A stretch of 64,000 nt of DNA from Arthrobacter russicus (GCF_031454135.1 NZ_JAVDQF010000001.1:3410001-3474000), one strand, 5' to 3'; shown: positions 54,289-62,808, numbered from the stretch's first letter. Program-made: numbers and translations. Notes: generated by a model not told the origin, from the letters alone.

Positions 54289-54717
54289 ATGACACAACCT
54301 CCGGTCCCGTTCCAGGCACACGATTCCGGCGCCTATCTGCATGGCACCAAAGCCTCGCTCGCAGTAGGCGACCTGCTCGGCCCCGGATTCGAGTCGAATT
54401 ACGAAAAGGACCGGATTTCGAATTACATCTACTTCGCCAAGACGCTCGATGCTGCGGCTTGGGGCGCCGAGTTGGCTGCCGGTGACGGGCCGCTGAGAAT
54501 CTACCTCGTGGAGCCGACTGGCGCCGTCGAAGACGATCCGAACGTCACGGACAAGAAGTTCCCAGGAAATCCCACGATGTCTTACCGCTCCGCCGAACCG
54601 GTGCGCGTGGTCGGCGAGCTCGAAGGCTGGGCGGGGCACAGCCCGGAGCAAATCGCCGCGATGCGGCACGGTCTCACGGAACTCCAGCGCGCCGGTAAGG
54701 CGCAGATCGAAGACTGA
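54289..54717 (+). CDS. arr: Rifampin ADP-ribosyltransferase (Arr)
   Basis: A 142-residue protein that matches Arr enzymes along its whole length: FQAHDSGAYLHGTKA, the segment SNYIYFAKTLDAAAWGAELA, GPLRIYLVEPTG and a C-terminal HSPEQIAAMRHGL. The proposed NAD-handling residues fall at His18, Tyr48 and Asp83, equivalent to those of the mycobacterial enzyme. It transfers ADP-ribose from NAD+ to rifampin, inactivating it. It is chromosomal, outside the ICE. The start ATG 54289 has AAAGGG upstream; upstream in-frame starts are less likely. Confidence 0.95.
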   Translation: MTQPPVPFQAHDSGAYLHGTKASLAVGDLLGPGFESNYEKDRISNYIYFAKTLDAAAWGAELAAGDGPLRIYLVEPTGAVEDDPNVTDKKFPGNPTMSYRSAEPVRVVGELEGWAGHSPEQIAAMRHGLTELQRAGKAQIED

Positions 54718-54837
54718 GCTTGCGAGCATGTCCCCCCGAGATTCCAGACTCACGGGGTCAGAATGGGTAGGTCCCACGGGGTCGCAGAACTCAGTGGGAC
54801 CCACTGCTGCCGGTAAGCCAAAATCCCAGGAGGAATG

Positions 54838-55668
54838 ATGTCTGAAATCGCAAGTGTTGCCCCACCGGTGGCCGGTCGGCATGCCGGCAAAGTGGCTTTG
54901 GTGACCGGCGGCGGCACCGGTATCGGTGCGGCGACCGCAGCCCGTCTGGCCGCGGAAGGTGCTCGGGTCGTGGTGACCGGACGCCGTTCCGAACCGCTGA
55001 AAGCGGTGGCCGGGCAGATTTCCGGGCGCGCGATCGTCGCGGACATGTCTGATCCGGCCCAGGTCAAGGCCACGGTGCAGCAGCTCATCGCAGAGTTCGG
55101 CCAGCTCGACCTGGTGGTGGCGAATGCCGGCGCGCCATCGGTTTCCGCAGTGGCGGATACCAGCGACGAATCCTGGCGGGCGAGTATGGCGGCGAACTTG
55201 GACACCGCCTTTTTCACGCTGCGGGAGACCTTGCCGGCTTTGCTGCAGAGCCGCGGCAGCGCGGTCTTGGTTTCTTCGACCCTGGGGCTGTCCGCCGGAC
55301 CGAAGGTCGCCGAATACACGACCGCGAAACATGCCGTGATCGGCTTGGCCAAGTCCGCGGCACGCGACTACAGCGGAGCCGGAGTCCGGGTCAATACGGT
55401 GTGCCCGGGCTGGGTTCGGACCGCCATGTCCGAAGCCGGCATGGCCCAGCTCGCCGCCTTGACTGGATTGCCCGGAGTAGCCGAGGCCTATGCCAAAGTC
55501 ACGGAACAAGTGCCGATCGGTCGGGCCGCGGACCCCGCAGAAATCGCATCGATCATCAGCTTCCTGGGTTCGGCGGAGGCATCCTATGTCACCGGCGCGA
55601 CCATCGCGGTCGACGGTGGCGCGGACATCGTCGACCTGCCGACGCTGCCGATGACCGGCGTTTTCTAA
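54838..55668 (+). CDS. SDR-family NAD(P)-dependent oxidoreductase
   Basis: A 276-residue classical short-chain dehydrogenase: the cofactor motif VTGGGTGIGAATA, DMSD, NAG (VVANAGAP), a catalytic Ser in VSSTLGLSAGP, the YTTAKH active site (Tyr-x3-Lys) and the late GWVRTAM and YVTGATIAVDGG. It would reduce or oxidise a hydroxyl/carbonyl group on an unknown small molecule. AGGAGG sits five bases before ATG 54838, so this is preferred over ATG 54835. Its stop overlaps the stop of the converging DHFR-family gene by four bases. Confidence 0.9.
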   Translation: MSEIASVAPPVAGRHAGKVALVTGGGTGIGAATAARLAAEGARVVVTGRRSEPLKAVAGQISGRAIVADMSDPAQVKATVQQLIAEFGQLDLVVANAGAPSVSAVADTSDESWRASMAANLDTAFFTLRETLPALLQSRGSAVLVSSTLGLSAGPKVAEYTTAKHAVIGLAKSAARDYSGAGVRVNTVCPGWVRTAMSEAGMAQLAALTGLPGVAEAYAKVTEQVPIGRAADPAEIASIISFLGSAEASYVTGATIAVDGGADIVDLPTLPMTGVF

Positions 55669-56252
55669 AGCCGGCTCAGGGGCACGGTTCCGCGGGACCG
55701 GTAGCGGTTCAACACCACCCCGGAGGGCAGTGCGCGCGAGTCGGCGAGCTGGAAGGCCTGGGCTGCGGTGCCCTCGGCGAAGAGCCGTTTGCCGGTACCC
55801 AGCAGCACCGGGTAGACGATCAGCAGCGCTTCGTCGGCGAGCCCGTGTGCCAGCAGCGTCGAGGTCAGGGTGGAACTGCCGGAGAGGATGAGATCGGGGC
55901 CGTCCTCCGCCTTGAGCTGCTGGACGCTGTCCACGAGGTCCGGTCCGAGTCCTGCTACGGGCCCCCATTCGAGGGATTCCGGGCGATGCGTGAGGACGAA
56001 TTTCGTGGCCGCATTGAGCCGGTCCACCATGGGACTGCTCGGTACGTTGGGCCAGATCGCCGACCAGGAATCATAAGTGCGCCGACCGAGCAGCAGGTCG
56101 AAGCTTCCGCCGTGCTCGGCGAGCACCAGTTTGCCGCCCTCGGGTGTTCGGTAAGGCGCGGTCCAGTCATGGTACGGAAATCCGTCGCCGTCGGTGGAGT
56201 TCTGGATCACACCGTCGAGCGAGACGTGTTCGATGATTTTGAGTTTTCGCAT
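55665..56252 (-). CDS. Dihydrofolate reductase-family (RibD C-terminal type) protein
   Basis: A 195-residue protein of the RibD_C/DHFR-like family: MRKLKIIEHVSLDGVIQ at the N-terminus, LLLGRRTYDSWSAIW in the middle, GPDLILSGSSTL as the cofactor-binding block and YPVLLGTGKRLFAEG at the C-terminus. These stand-alone relatives reduce pterin- or other small-molecule substrates and are rarely true folate enzymes. The substrate is unknown. It lies downstream of the damaged ECF sigma factor gene on the same strand, with which such genes often cluster. Confidence 0.9.
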   Translation of the reverse strand: MRKLKIIEHVSLDGVIQNSTDGDGFPYHDWTAPYRTPEGGKLVLAEHGGSFDLLLGRRTYDSWSAIWPNVPSSPMVDRLNAATKFVLTHRPESLEWGPVAGLGPDLVDSVQQLKAEDGPDLILSGSSTLTSTLLAHGLADEALLIVYPVLLGTGKRLFAEGTAAQAFQLADSRALPSGVVLNRYRSRGTVPLSRL

Positions 56253-56324
56253 GGGAAGTCTCCATAGCTAGGGGTTGTCGGCTGGGCAGCGGTTCGTTTT
56301 TCCCGGTGGTCGGGGTTCCGCCGG

Positions 56325-57367
56325 TTACTCGAGCTGTTGTAGGCGGCGCCGCAAATATGCTGCTTCGGCACGATTTCCGGCCAGCTCGATGGCTTTGCGG
56401 TATGCCGGCCGGGACTCGGAGTTGCGGCCCCGCCGACGCAGCAGATCGGCGCGGACGCCGTGGAAGGCGTAATAGCCGTCCAGTTCCCGGGCGAGCCGGC
56501 CGACGTGTGCACCGCGTTGATCGCGGCCAGCCGCTGGCGCAGCAATTGGTGGCCCTCGGCGATCTGGGCCGGATTCCACAAGCCGCGGTCTTGTTCGTCG
56601 AGCGGGACCAGATCGCCGGCCGCGGAGGTCCGACTGGCGCTCCGGGCTTCGATGAGCAGCATCAGGGCGAGCAGGCCGGCGACCTCGCCGTCGTCGGGCA
56701 GGAGCGTGTGGAGCAGCCGGGAGAGCCGGATCGCCTCGGCGGTCAACTCACTGCGGACCGGCTGAGGGCTGGCCCCGGTGGCCAAATAGCCTTCGTTGAA
56801 AATCAGGTACAGCACCGCGAGCACGCCGGAAGTCCGGGCGGGCAGGTCCGCAGCAGACGGCACCCGGTAAGGGATGCCGGCGACGGCGATTTTGGTCTTC
56901 GCCCGGGTGATCCGCCGGCCCATGGTGTTCTCCGGAACCAGGAAAGCCCGGGCGATTTCCGGCATGGTCAAGCCGCCCACCAGGCGCAAGGTGAGCGCAA
57001 CCCGGGCTTCGATGGACAGGGCCGGGTGCGCGCAGGTGAAGATCAGGCGCAACCGGTCGTCGTCGATGGCACTGCTCCGCGCGGGGCTTTCATCGAGCAG
57101 CACGAGCGCCTCCTGCTGTTTGCCGTCGCGTTTGTTTTCGCGGCGGAGCCGGTCGATGGCCTTGCGGTTGGCGGTGGTGAGCCAGGCGCCGGGGTTGGCC
57201 GGAACGCCGTCGGCAGGCCAGTGTTCGACGGCGGTCGCGAAAGCCTCCGCAGTTGCCTCCTCGGCGATGTCCAGATCGCGGAATCGCCGGGTCAGTGCGG
57301 CGACCACCCGGGCCCACTCTTCGTGGTGGACCCGGGCGAGCGTCGCATTGAGGTCGGAGCGGTCCAC
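56325..57367 (-). pseudogene. ECF sigma factor with DUF6596 C-terminal domain, disrupted
   Basis: From GTG 57367 the sigma domains are intact: VARVHHEEWARVV, the region 2 block FRDLDIAEEATAEAFATAVEHWP, RKAIDRLRREN, then region 4 TLRLVGGLTMPEIARAFLVPE. The C-terminal DUF6596-type region follows (LYLIFNEGY, LLALMLLIEARS). At INAVH (near 56500) the frame changes; the other frame reads RLARELDGYYAFHGVRADLLRR and ends at 56325. Relatives carry about 50 more residues between these blocks, so an internal deletion with frameshift is likely. The sigma part might still work. Relatives pair with a YCII gene, present upstream here. Confidence 0.8.
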
Positions 57368-57377
57368 GTGCCGGCGC

Positions 57378-57701
57378 TCAGAGGAACGGACGGACTTCGA
57401 TTTTCCGCTGGCAAGCCCGCGAGGCCTGCTCCGCGAGGCTGAGCGCGGTGTCCAAATCAGGCACGTCCCAGATCCACAGGCCGTTGATGAATTCTTTGGT
57501 TTCCGCAAAGGGGCCGTCGGTGACTATCGGGGAGTCGTTCCGGTTGTCGACCGTGGTGGCCAGGTCCGGATTGCTCAGGCCGCCGGCGAAGACCCAGTAG
57601 CCGTCGGCTTGGAGTTGCTCGTTGAAGACGGTGATTTCGGCCATCCGGTCGTCGACGACGGGGTTGGCCGTGTTGTTGATGACTGAAACGAGGTACTGCA
57701 T
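57378..57701 (-). CDS. YCII-family protein
   Basis: A 107-residue YCII protein: an N-terminal strand (MQYLVSVINN), then AEITVFNEQLQADGYWVFAGGL, and the end IVTDGPFAETKEFINGLWIWDVPDLDTALSLAEQA. These proteins form ferredoxin-like dimers of unknown chemistry and are encoded next to ECF sigma factors of the same type as the neighbour, ten bases downstream. The start at 57701 has AAGGAG nine bases upstream; the ATG at 57710 lacks spacing. Confidence 0.9.
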   Translation of the reverse strand: MQYLVSVINNTANPVVDDRMAEITVFNEQLQADGYWVFAGGLSNPDLATTVDNRNDSPIVTDGPFAETKEFINGLWIWDVPDLDTALSLAEQASRACQRKIEVRPFL

Positions 57702-57835
57702 GCGGATCATCTCCTTGGTATTGGCTGCCGCGTGCGGGCAGCTTCACCTGCACTACGAACGTACCTGGGTCAATCCGACACCTTGGCCGGGAATCTTTCA
57801 AGGAATTTTTTGCGCCGCGCCCGCCGGGGCCGGGA

Positions 57836-58156
57836 TCAGGCGGCGTCAGCCGCCCGGATAGCGCTGAGCACCGTCCAGAGCAGGCCCGCGATGAAGACCG
57901 TGATCGAGCCGATGGAAGCTGCCGGGGTGATGGTTCCGAGGATGCTGCAGAGCAGGCTGAGCACGAAGGCGACGAGTGCCGGGAGCACCGCGGCGGCATG
58001 TCCGGCCCGCCATGCCGCGGCGCTGCGCCGCAACGGCGGGATCCGGATGCCGAAGAAATGGTTCGGCGGAATCATCCCGCGGCCGGCCGCGAACGAGGCC
58101 AGGCAGAGCAGGAGCAGCAGGCCGGTGAACACCCAGCCGAGAATGACGATTTCCAT
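57836..58156 (-). CDS. SdpI-family membrane protein
   Basis: A 106-residue protein with three hydrophobic helices (about 5-25, 56-78, 82-102) and the family sequence GMIPPNHFFGIRIPPLRRSAAAWRAGHAAA after the first helix. SdpI-type proteins give immunity to secreted toxins or act in related signalling; most actinobacterial members are untested. AAGGAG lies six bases before the ATG. It is monocistronic as far as I can see, between the YCII and HxlR genes. Confidence 0.85.
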   Translation of the reverse strand: MEIVILGWVFTGLLLLLCLASFAAGRGMIPPNHFFGIRIPPLRRSAAAWRAGHAAAVLPALVAFVLSLLCSILGTITPAASIGSITVFIAGLLWTVLSAIRAADAA

Positions 58157-58219
58157 GGCAGCTCCTTGCGCCGTCAGCCGTTCGTTGCGATCGACGAGCT
58201 AAGCGTACTGCGGGATGGG

Positions 58220-58582
58220 CTATTCGTCGTCGAATTCGCGCCGGGCTTTTTCGATCGCCGGCAGCTTCTCGTCGACCCAGCCCAAGAGCACGTCGATCGG
58301 GTCGCGGAGCGTCTTGCCCAGAGCGGTGATCCGGTACTCGACGGCGACCGGCCGGGAGCTGACCACGGTGCGGCAGACCACGCCGTTGCGTTCCAACCTG
58401 CGTAAGGTCGCGGTGAGCGATTTCTGCGTGACTTCCGGGATGGCGCGGCGCAGCTCGTTGAATCTGCTGGGGCGTTCGCAGAGTTCGTTGAGGACGCTGA
58501 GCGACCATTTGTCGAGGACTTGATCAAGCAATTCGCGATGCGGGGCGCTGATCACGAACGGGTCGTCGGTGCCGGTATCCAT
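58220..58582 (-). CDS. HxlR-family winged-helix regulator
   Basis: A 120-residue HxlR regulator: LLDQVLDKWSLSVLNELCERPSRFNELRRAIPEVTQKSLTATLRRLERNGVVCR covers the DNA-binding core, and VEYRITALGKTLRDPID the wing and dimer helix. The usual N-terminal redox Cys of HxlR types is not present, though a Cys occurs in the core. It is divergent from the RidA gene; a short inverted repeat between the two (58619-58644) is the likely operator. Confidence 0.9.
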   Translation of the reverse strand: MDTGTDDPFVISAPHRELLDQVLDKWSLSVLNELCERPSRFNELRRAIPEVTQKSLTATLRRLERNGVVCRTVVSSRPVAVEYRITALGKTLRDPIDVLLGWVDEKLPAIEKARREFDDE

Positions 58583-58618
58583 GCTGAAACCTGGTCTCGT
58601 TGTAGTGTCCTGGGGCGA

Positions 58619-58644
58619 TCAAGTATCAATAGTATACCGCTTGA
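58619..58644. promoter_or_regulatory. Candidate HxlR operator between hxlR and ridA
   Basis: TCAAG and CTTGA form an inverted repeat with 16 bases between them, containing GTAT and ATAC words, in the 83-base gap between the divergent genes. It is 22 bases before the ridA start and 36 before hxlR, suited to control both. Confidence 0.5.
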
Positions 58645-58665
58645 TTCTGAACAGAGGAGGCTTCG

Positions 58666-59076
58666 ATGCCAGTACGTTATTTCACCCCGGAAGGCCTGAT
58701 GCAGCCGGTCCCGTACCACCATGTTGCGGTGGGGACCGGATCGCAGCAGATCCATGTCAGCGGGCAGATCGCCAGGACCGCGGACGGTACGCCGGTGGCG
58801 CCGGGGGATTTGGCCGGCCAGATGGTGCAGGCGCTACGGAACACTGCGGTCGGCCTCGCTGCGGCAGGGGCGACGTTCAGCGATGTGCTGCGGCTGAAGT
58901 TCTATCTCAAAGACTGGGCGCCGGAGATGTATCCGGACTTCATGGCCGGCTTGCAGCGGGCCGCCGTTGAGGTCGGATTGCCGCTGCCGACGCCGCCGTT
59001 GTCCGCGATCGGGGTTTCGTACCTGTTCGAGCCGGATGTGCTGGTTGAGGTGGAGGCGTATGCGGTGCTGGGCTGA
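58666..59076 (+). CDS. RidA/YjgF-family protein
   Basis: A 136-residue RidA-fold protein: VGTGSQQIHVSGQIARTADGT, LAGQMVQALRNTAVGLAAAGATFSDVLRLKFYLKDW, and a C-terminal PLPTPPLSAIGVSYLFEPDVLVEVEAYAV. Classic RidA deaminates reactive enamines through an Arg; the usual R in the GNxxPAR-like strand is not clear here, so this is likely a non-deaminase YjgF subgroup. GAGGAGG precedes the ATG with good spacing. It is divergent from HxlR, its probable regulator. Confidence 0.9.
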   Translation: MPVRYFTPEGLMQPVPYHHVAVGTGSQQIHVSGQIARTADGTPVAPGDLAGQMVQALRNTAVGLAAAGATFSDVLRLKFYLKDWAPEMYPDFMAGLQRAAVEVGLPLPTPPLSAIGVSYLFEPDVLVEVEAYAVLG

Positions 59077-59096
59077 AGGTTTAGCGAGCCAGTGAT

Positions 59097-60809
59097 CTAG
59101 ACGAACTGGCGAAGATATTCGCGTAAGTCGGGATCGCAAACATATAGATAGGATCCTTTCATGCCACGCGTCATCAGCACACGGTAGACATTGACGATGT
59201 ATTTCAGCAGCTCGTCATCGCTGTACGGCTTGGCTCGCAGCCGGTTGTTTTCTTTGCCTTTGACGTCGAAATAGGAGGCGCGATCAAAGTAGGTCCGGTG
59301 CCGAATGGGATCGTAGCGGAGATCGTTTCCAATTATGACGCCGGCATAGTTGAGGTCGTACCCCTGCACGGTGTGTATAGACCCGACCTCCTCCAACGAG
59401 CCGGGGGAGCTAATCCAATCGACGATCTGGCTGTTCCAGCGCAGCCGTCGTCCGTCGAGTTCGATGTCGAAGGCGGTTGGTTCCCTCTTGCTTGCCCACG
59501 GCCAGGCATAGCCGGCAATCAAGCGAGACAAGCCATAGACGGCATCTTTGTCACGGATTGCTTCCTGCATCTGCCCGAAGTCATCGAACATCCGAAGCTC
59601 GTACTCGGGGAAATCCAGACGGCCGACCTGCGAGCCGCCGAGAATTTCGTGGATGTATCGGATGTAATCGCCGCCTGTTTGGAGGCGCATTTGCGATTGC
59701 AAGCGGTGATGGCGATGTGCGCTTCGAGCCTCGTAAACCAGCTCGGTGGTAGTTTTTCGAGGCAAATCAGCCGGCCGAACTGTTTGCTCAGTGTCCAAAA
59801 GCAGGATCTGATGTTTGCTTTTCTTCTTGATCCAATCAAGTTGCGTCCAGTTGGAATCATCGTTGCCGAACAAGTTTTGGTTGATCTCGATGAACTTCTT
59901 GTTCTGCGCACCTGACGATTGATTCGCGCGCTGGTTCAGGCGATGGGTTTCGTCCACGATCAGAAGATCGAATTCTTCTTTGCTTTCACCAACATTGAAG
60001 GGAGTCAGCACCATGCTCTTCGCAAGCCCGGGAGTCTTGTCGAAAACGCGTTGGATCGACTTCCGCAGGGACTGCTGTGGCACAACGAGTCCGATGTGGA
60101 AGCCCTGCAGCAACTCACTATGCCCTTCGAGGAAAAAGTCGGCGAAAAATGAGTCACTGTCCAACTCGGGTCCCGGCACCGTCGCAGCAATATCGCGCAG
60201 TAGCTTCATCAAATAAATTGCGACGATGGTTTTGCCTGTCCCCGGGTCGCCCTGAACCACGCTGGTGCTGTTCTGGTCCAGTTCGATGTCCTGGAAGAGT
60301 GCTTCGAGAATTTCGGTGACGGTGCTTGCTTGTTCGGGGTTCAACGCTTTGAAGGGCGAGAGTTTATACAACTCACTGTTTTCGATCTCGGGAATCTTGC
60401 GAGTGAACATTCCCGCGCGACGAAGCTCCTCGAAAATCTCGTGGAAGGTGTCCTGATAGGCGGCTCGGTTAAAATAGTCGGCGTCGATGATGCCTTCGTT
60501 ACGGTTCAAGACCTGGTATTTTTTATCACCGGCGAACAACTTGATGAGAAAGGATTCGAGGTCGAGGCAGGCCGATTTGTTGAACGAGTCCCCAATGATC
60601 AGATTGATCTCGTGAAAGTTCTTTTTGTTAGGGGAAGCGCGGTGCTGGCGCATTCTTTTGACGGCCTTCAGCGATTCGCCGACGTACACCTCTTTGCGAT
60701 TGTTGAGCGTATAGACGACGGGCCAGTTCTCATGCCGAGGATCTGCATCGACCCATGTTCTGACGGCTTCGGGTAGAAAGGAACGCTTATCGATCCTAAA
60801 ATTCGTCAT
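59097..60809 (-). CDS. GIY-YIG nuclease / DUF2075 helicase-domain protein
   Basis: A 570-residue protein with an N-terminal GIY-YIG nuclease domain (residues about 25-110: PVVYTLNNRKEVYVGESLKAVKRMRQH, later EINLIIGDSFNKSACLDLES) and a DUF2075 P-loop region. The latter has Walker A GDPGTGKT near residue 189, a DETHRLNQR block and late motifs IHTVQGYDLNYAGV and RVLMTRGMKGSYLY. Such proteins resemble Schlafen group-III helicases and probably act on DNA or RNA. The gene overlaps the upstream MazG-like gene by 14 bases. The pairing recurs in bacteria and suggests a nucleotide-linked defence or repair unit, but this is inferred. Confidence 0.85.
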   Translation of the reverse strand: MTNFRIDKRSFLPEAVRTWVDADPRHENWPVVYTLNNRKEVYVGESLKAVKRMRQHRASPNKKNFHEINLIIGDSFNKSACLDLESFLIKLFAGDKKYQVLNRNEGIIDADYFNRAAYQDTFHEIFEELRRAGMFTRKIPEIENSELYKLSPFKALNPEQASTVTEILEALFQDIELDQNSTSVVQGDPGTGKTIVAIYLMKLLRDIAATVPGPELDSDSFFADFFLEGHSELLQGFHIGLVVPQQSLRKSIQRVFDKTPGLAKSMVLTPFNVGESKEEFDLLIVDETHRLNQRANQSSGAQNKKFIEINQNLFGNDDSNWTQLDWIKKKSKHQILLLDTEQTVRPADLPRKTTTELVYEARSAHRHHRLQSQMRLQTGGDYIRYIHEILGGSQVGRLDFPEYELRMFDDFGQMQEAIRDKDAVYGLSRLIAGYAWPWASKREPTAFDIELDGRRLRWNSQIVDWISSPGSLEEVGSIHTVQGYDLNYAGVIIGNDLRYDPIRHRTYFDRASYFDVKGKENNRLRAKPYSDDELLKYIVNVYRVLMTRGMKGSYLYVCDPDLREYLRQFV

Positions 60810-61116
60810 ATTTATTACTCCGGCCGCGAGCTTTGTCCACCGGGTACTTGGTGCGAGTCTGTTCCAGCTTTTCTCGAACTATCTGCTCCGGGTCGACGCC
60901 AAGGCGGTCCGCGAGAAGCAAGCAGTAGGTTAGAACATCGGCAAGCTCCGCTTGCACGCGTTCTGATTTTGCATCGGTATTCCATTGAAAACACTCAAGT
61001 AGTTCGGCAGCTTCGATGGAAATGCTCTTCGAGAGATTCTCGGGGGTGTGGAATTGAGCCCAATCCCGTTCGGCCACAAAGGCTCGTAACGCATCGCGGA
61101 GAGATTGTTCGATCAT
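60796..61116 (-). CDS. MazG-like nucleotide pyrophosphohydrolase
   Basis: A 106-residue all-alpha pyrophosphohydrolase of the MazG/RS21-C6 type. Metal-binding acidic helices are visible: SISIEAAELLECFQW and ELADVLTYCLLLADRLGVD (the EExxE/ExxD pattern), and a basic C-terminal end TKYPVDKARGRSNKYDEF. It would hydrolyse (d)NTPs to NMP plus PPi. It overlaps the GIY-YIG/DUF2075 gene by 14 bases and lies upstream of it, so translation is coupled. Its small size is normal for the family. Confidence 0.9.
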   Translation of the reverse strand: MIEQSLRDALRAFVAERDWAQFHTPENLSKSISIEAAELLECFQWNTDAKSERVQAELADVLTYCLLLADRLGVDPEQIVREKLEQTRTKYPVDKARGRSNKYDEF

Positions 61117-61256
61117 CGTCTCAAAATAGCACGCGAGACTTCCCTCAACAGGGTGCCGCGCATAGCGGTCGAATTCGCTGGACGCACGCTGTGGCGGTAT
61201 CGATGCCGAGGCCCAGTCTGATCACTTCGGATGTTGAGCTACCGGACCCGCAAATC

Positions 61257-61293
61257 AAAAGGCGGTACCGGCGAGTTGCCGGTACCGCCTTTT
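61257..61293. terminator. Terminator between convergent or tandem units
   Basis: A 16-bp perfect hairpin AAAAGGCGGTACCGGC / GCCGGTACCGCCTTTT with loop GAGTT, 17 bases after the stop of the trypsin-like gene. A-tract and T-tract flanks make it usable in both directions. Confidence 0.9.
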
Positions 61294-61309
61294 GCGTAAG
61301 GATCTGAGC

Positions 61310-62061
61310 CTACGAAGCAGAGACTCCGCTCGTGCTCTTGATCCACGATGCCGCGGCAACCGTGGACGCGTACATCACGGTTCCGCTGATGGTTCCGGGG
61401 GAACCCTGCAGCGGACCGGAGCACACGCCGACCTGCTTGCCGTTGACGATCAGCGGTCCGCCGGAATCGCCCCAGAGCGCCTGGCCGTTATCGCCCTTTT
61501 CCACGATCGACGGCCCGGGCCAGTTGCTGTTGTTGGTCCCGACGACCGTCACTTTCGCGGTCTTGAGGTAATCCGGGTAGGTCGGTGCAGTGTTGATCGC
61601 GCCCCAGCCGAAAATGTCACCCGGGGTATTGGCTGCCGGAGTGCTGGCGCCCAGCTTCGAGTAGGTGTTCTGGTACGGGCTGACCAGTTCGATCAGGGCC
61701 ACATCGCCGCCGCTCCAACCGAGCGCACGCTTGGCCTTGATGGTGGTGCCTTGGCCGATCTTCGCGGCACCCAGCTGGACGCTCATCGAGCTGACGGATT
61801 GTTTCTCGATGCAGTGCTTGGCGGTCAAAACCCAGGTTGCGGAAATCTGCGAACCTGAGCAGTTGGCCTGGCCATTCACCAATTGCAGTGCGGCGAACGG
61901 GGCCTGCGAGATGTCCGCGGCATTGCCGCCGACGATCCTCGGGCTCGGCGTGCTCGACGCGGGGTGGCTTCTGGAGCCGGTGCTGCAGTGGATACCGCTG
62001 CACCGGACAAGGTCAAGGCTGCGGCTGCGCCCAGCGCTGCCGCTAGTCTTACCAATTTCAT
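61310..62061 (-). pseudogene. Secreted trypsin-like serine protease, frameshifted
   Basis: From ATG 62061 (GGAAGG upstream) one frame gives a signal peptide: MKLVRLAAALGAAAALTLSG, then AAVSTAAPAPEA. The mature protease is in another frame, beginning PRIVGGNAADISQAPFAA, with the triad in LTAKHC (His), GDVALIEL (Asp) and GDSGGPL (Ser). A single-base indel in the linker between about 61920 and 61985 is needed to join them. The catalytic part is otherwise complete (about 215 residues). Without repair the enzyme would not be secreted. A sequence error is also possible. Confidence 0.8.
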
Positions 62062-62212
62062 GATGAACCTTCCGTTGTTCTTGTAGGAATCGGGTGTTCA
62101 AACAAACCGGACCTCGTTGTCCGAATTAGTCGTCAAGGCTAGGTACAAACCCTGGCAACAACCCGGCAATAGCCTGGAAGACACCTCGATGCCGGTGCGG
62201 GGCCCCGGCCCT

Positions 62213-62282
62213 AGCCCAACTTTCACGCCCGGAAGTTGGGCAGGAACGCCGCTGCTCCACTTTCAGGCGTGAAAGTTGGGCT
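62213..62282. repeat. 17-bp perfect inverted repeat in an intergenic region
   Basis: AGCCCAACTTTCACGCC (62213-62229) and GGCGTGAAAGTTGGGCT (62266-62282) are exact inverted copies 36 bases apart; the spacer contains near-copies GGAAGTTGGGC and CCACTTTCA. It lies between the lipoprotein gene stop and the protease start. There is no T-tract, so it is not a typical terminator; a dispersed intergenic repeat is more likely. Confidence 0.75.
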
Positions 62283-62304
62283 GGGGTGAAAGGGCCAAGC
62301 CCGG

Positions 62305-62808
62305 TCACACCGTCGCCTTGGCCTCCGCCGGTCCGCCGCAGCGGTCATCGCCGCCGACCCGGATCCAATCCGGGGAAACCGCGACGCTGCGCCGGACTGC
62401 GCCGTCCGCGCCGAGAACCTGTACCGTGAGCGCGTGGGGGCTGCGCATCGGGAAAGCGAAGGTCCAGTTCTGGCCGTCCCGGGAGTAGAAGCTCGCTCCG
62501 GAGAGATCCGTGCTGCTCGGCGGCGGGTCAGTGGCCGGCCTTGCCGTAGGCGCTGGGCTGGACGATGCCGGGCTGGGCGACGATGATTCCAGTGGCATCC
62601 GGTCCGTCGAGGAGATGCATTCGGCGTCGAGGCAGATCCGTACTCCGCCGACCGGCTCGAGCTCCGGGTCGACGGAAAGCACCAGATCGTTCGACCAGCC
62701 GATGGCGGTGCAGGCGGTCGGCGGAACGCAGCCGCCGAGCATCACGGCACCGGTCAACCCGAGGGCCGGAACCGGGACCGCCGCTGCCGTGCGGGTGAGC
62801 CGTCGCAT
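62305..62808 (-). CDS. Putative lipoprotein
   Basis: A 167-residue protein with a short signal (MRRLTRTAAAVPVPALGLTG), a lipobox-like MLGGC (Cys27), two further Cys pairs (ACTAIGW, VRICLDAEC) and a Ser/Pro-rich linker (about 75-100). A small beta-rich domain follows (YSRDGQNWTFAFPM). No family is recognised. It is probably a cell-surface protein of unknown role. Its codon use fits the neighbouring chromosomal genes. Confidence 0.7.
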   Translation of the reverse strand: MRRLTRTAAAVPVPALGLTGAVMLGGCVPPTACTAIGWSNDLVLSVDPELEPVGGVRICLDAECISSTDRMPLESSSPSPASSSPAPTARPATDPPPSSTDLSGASFYSRDGQNWTFAFPMRSPHALTVQVLGADGAVRRSVAVSPDWIRVGGDDRCGGPAEAKATV

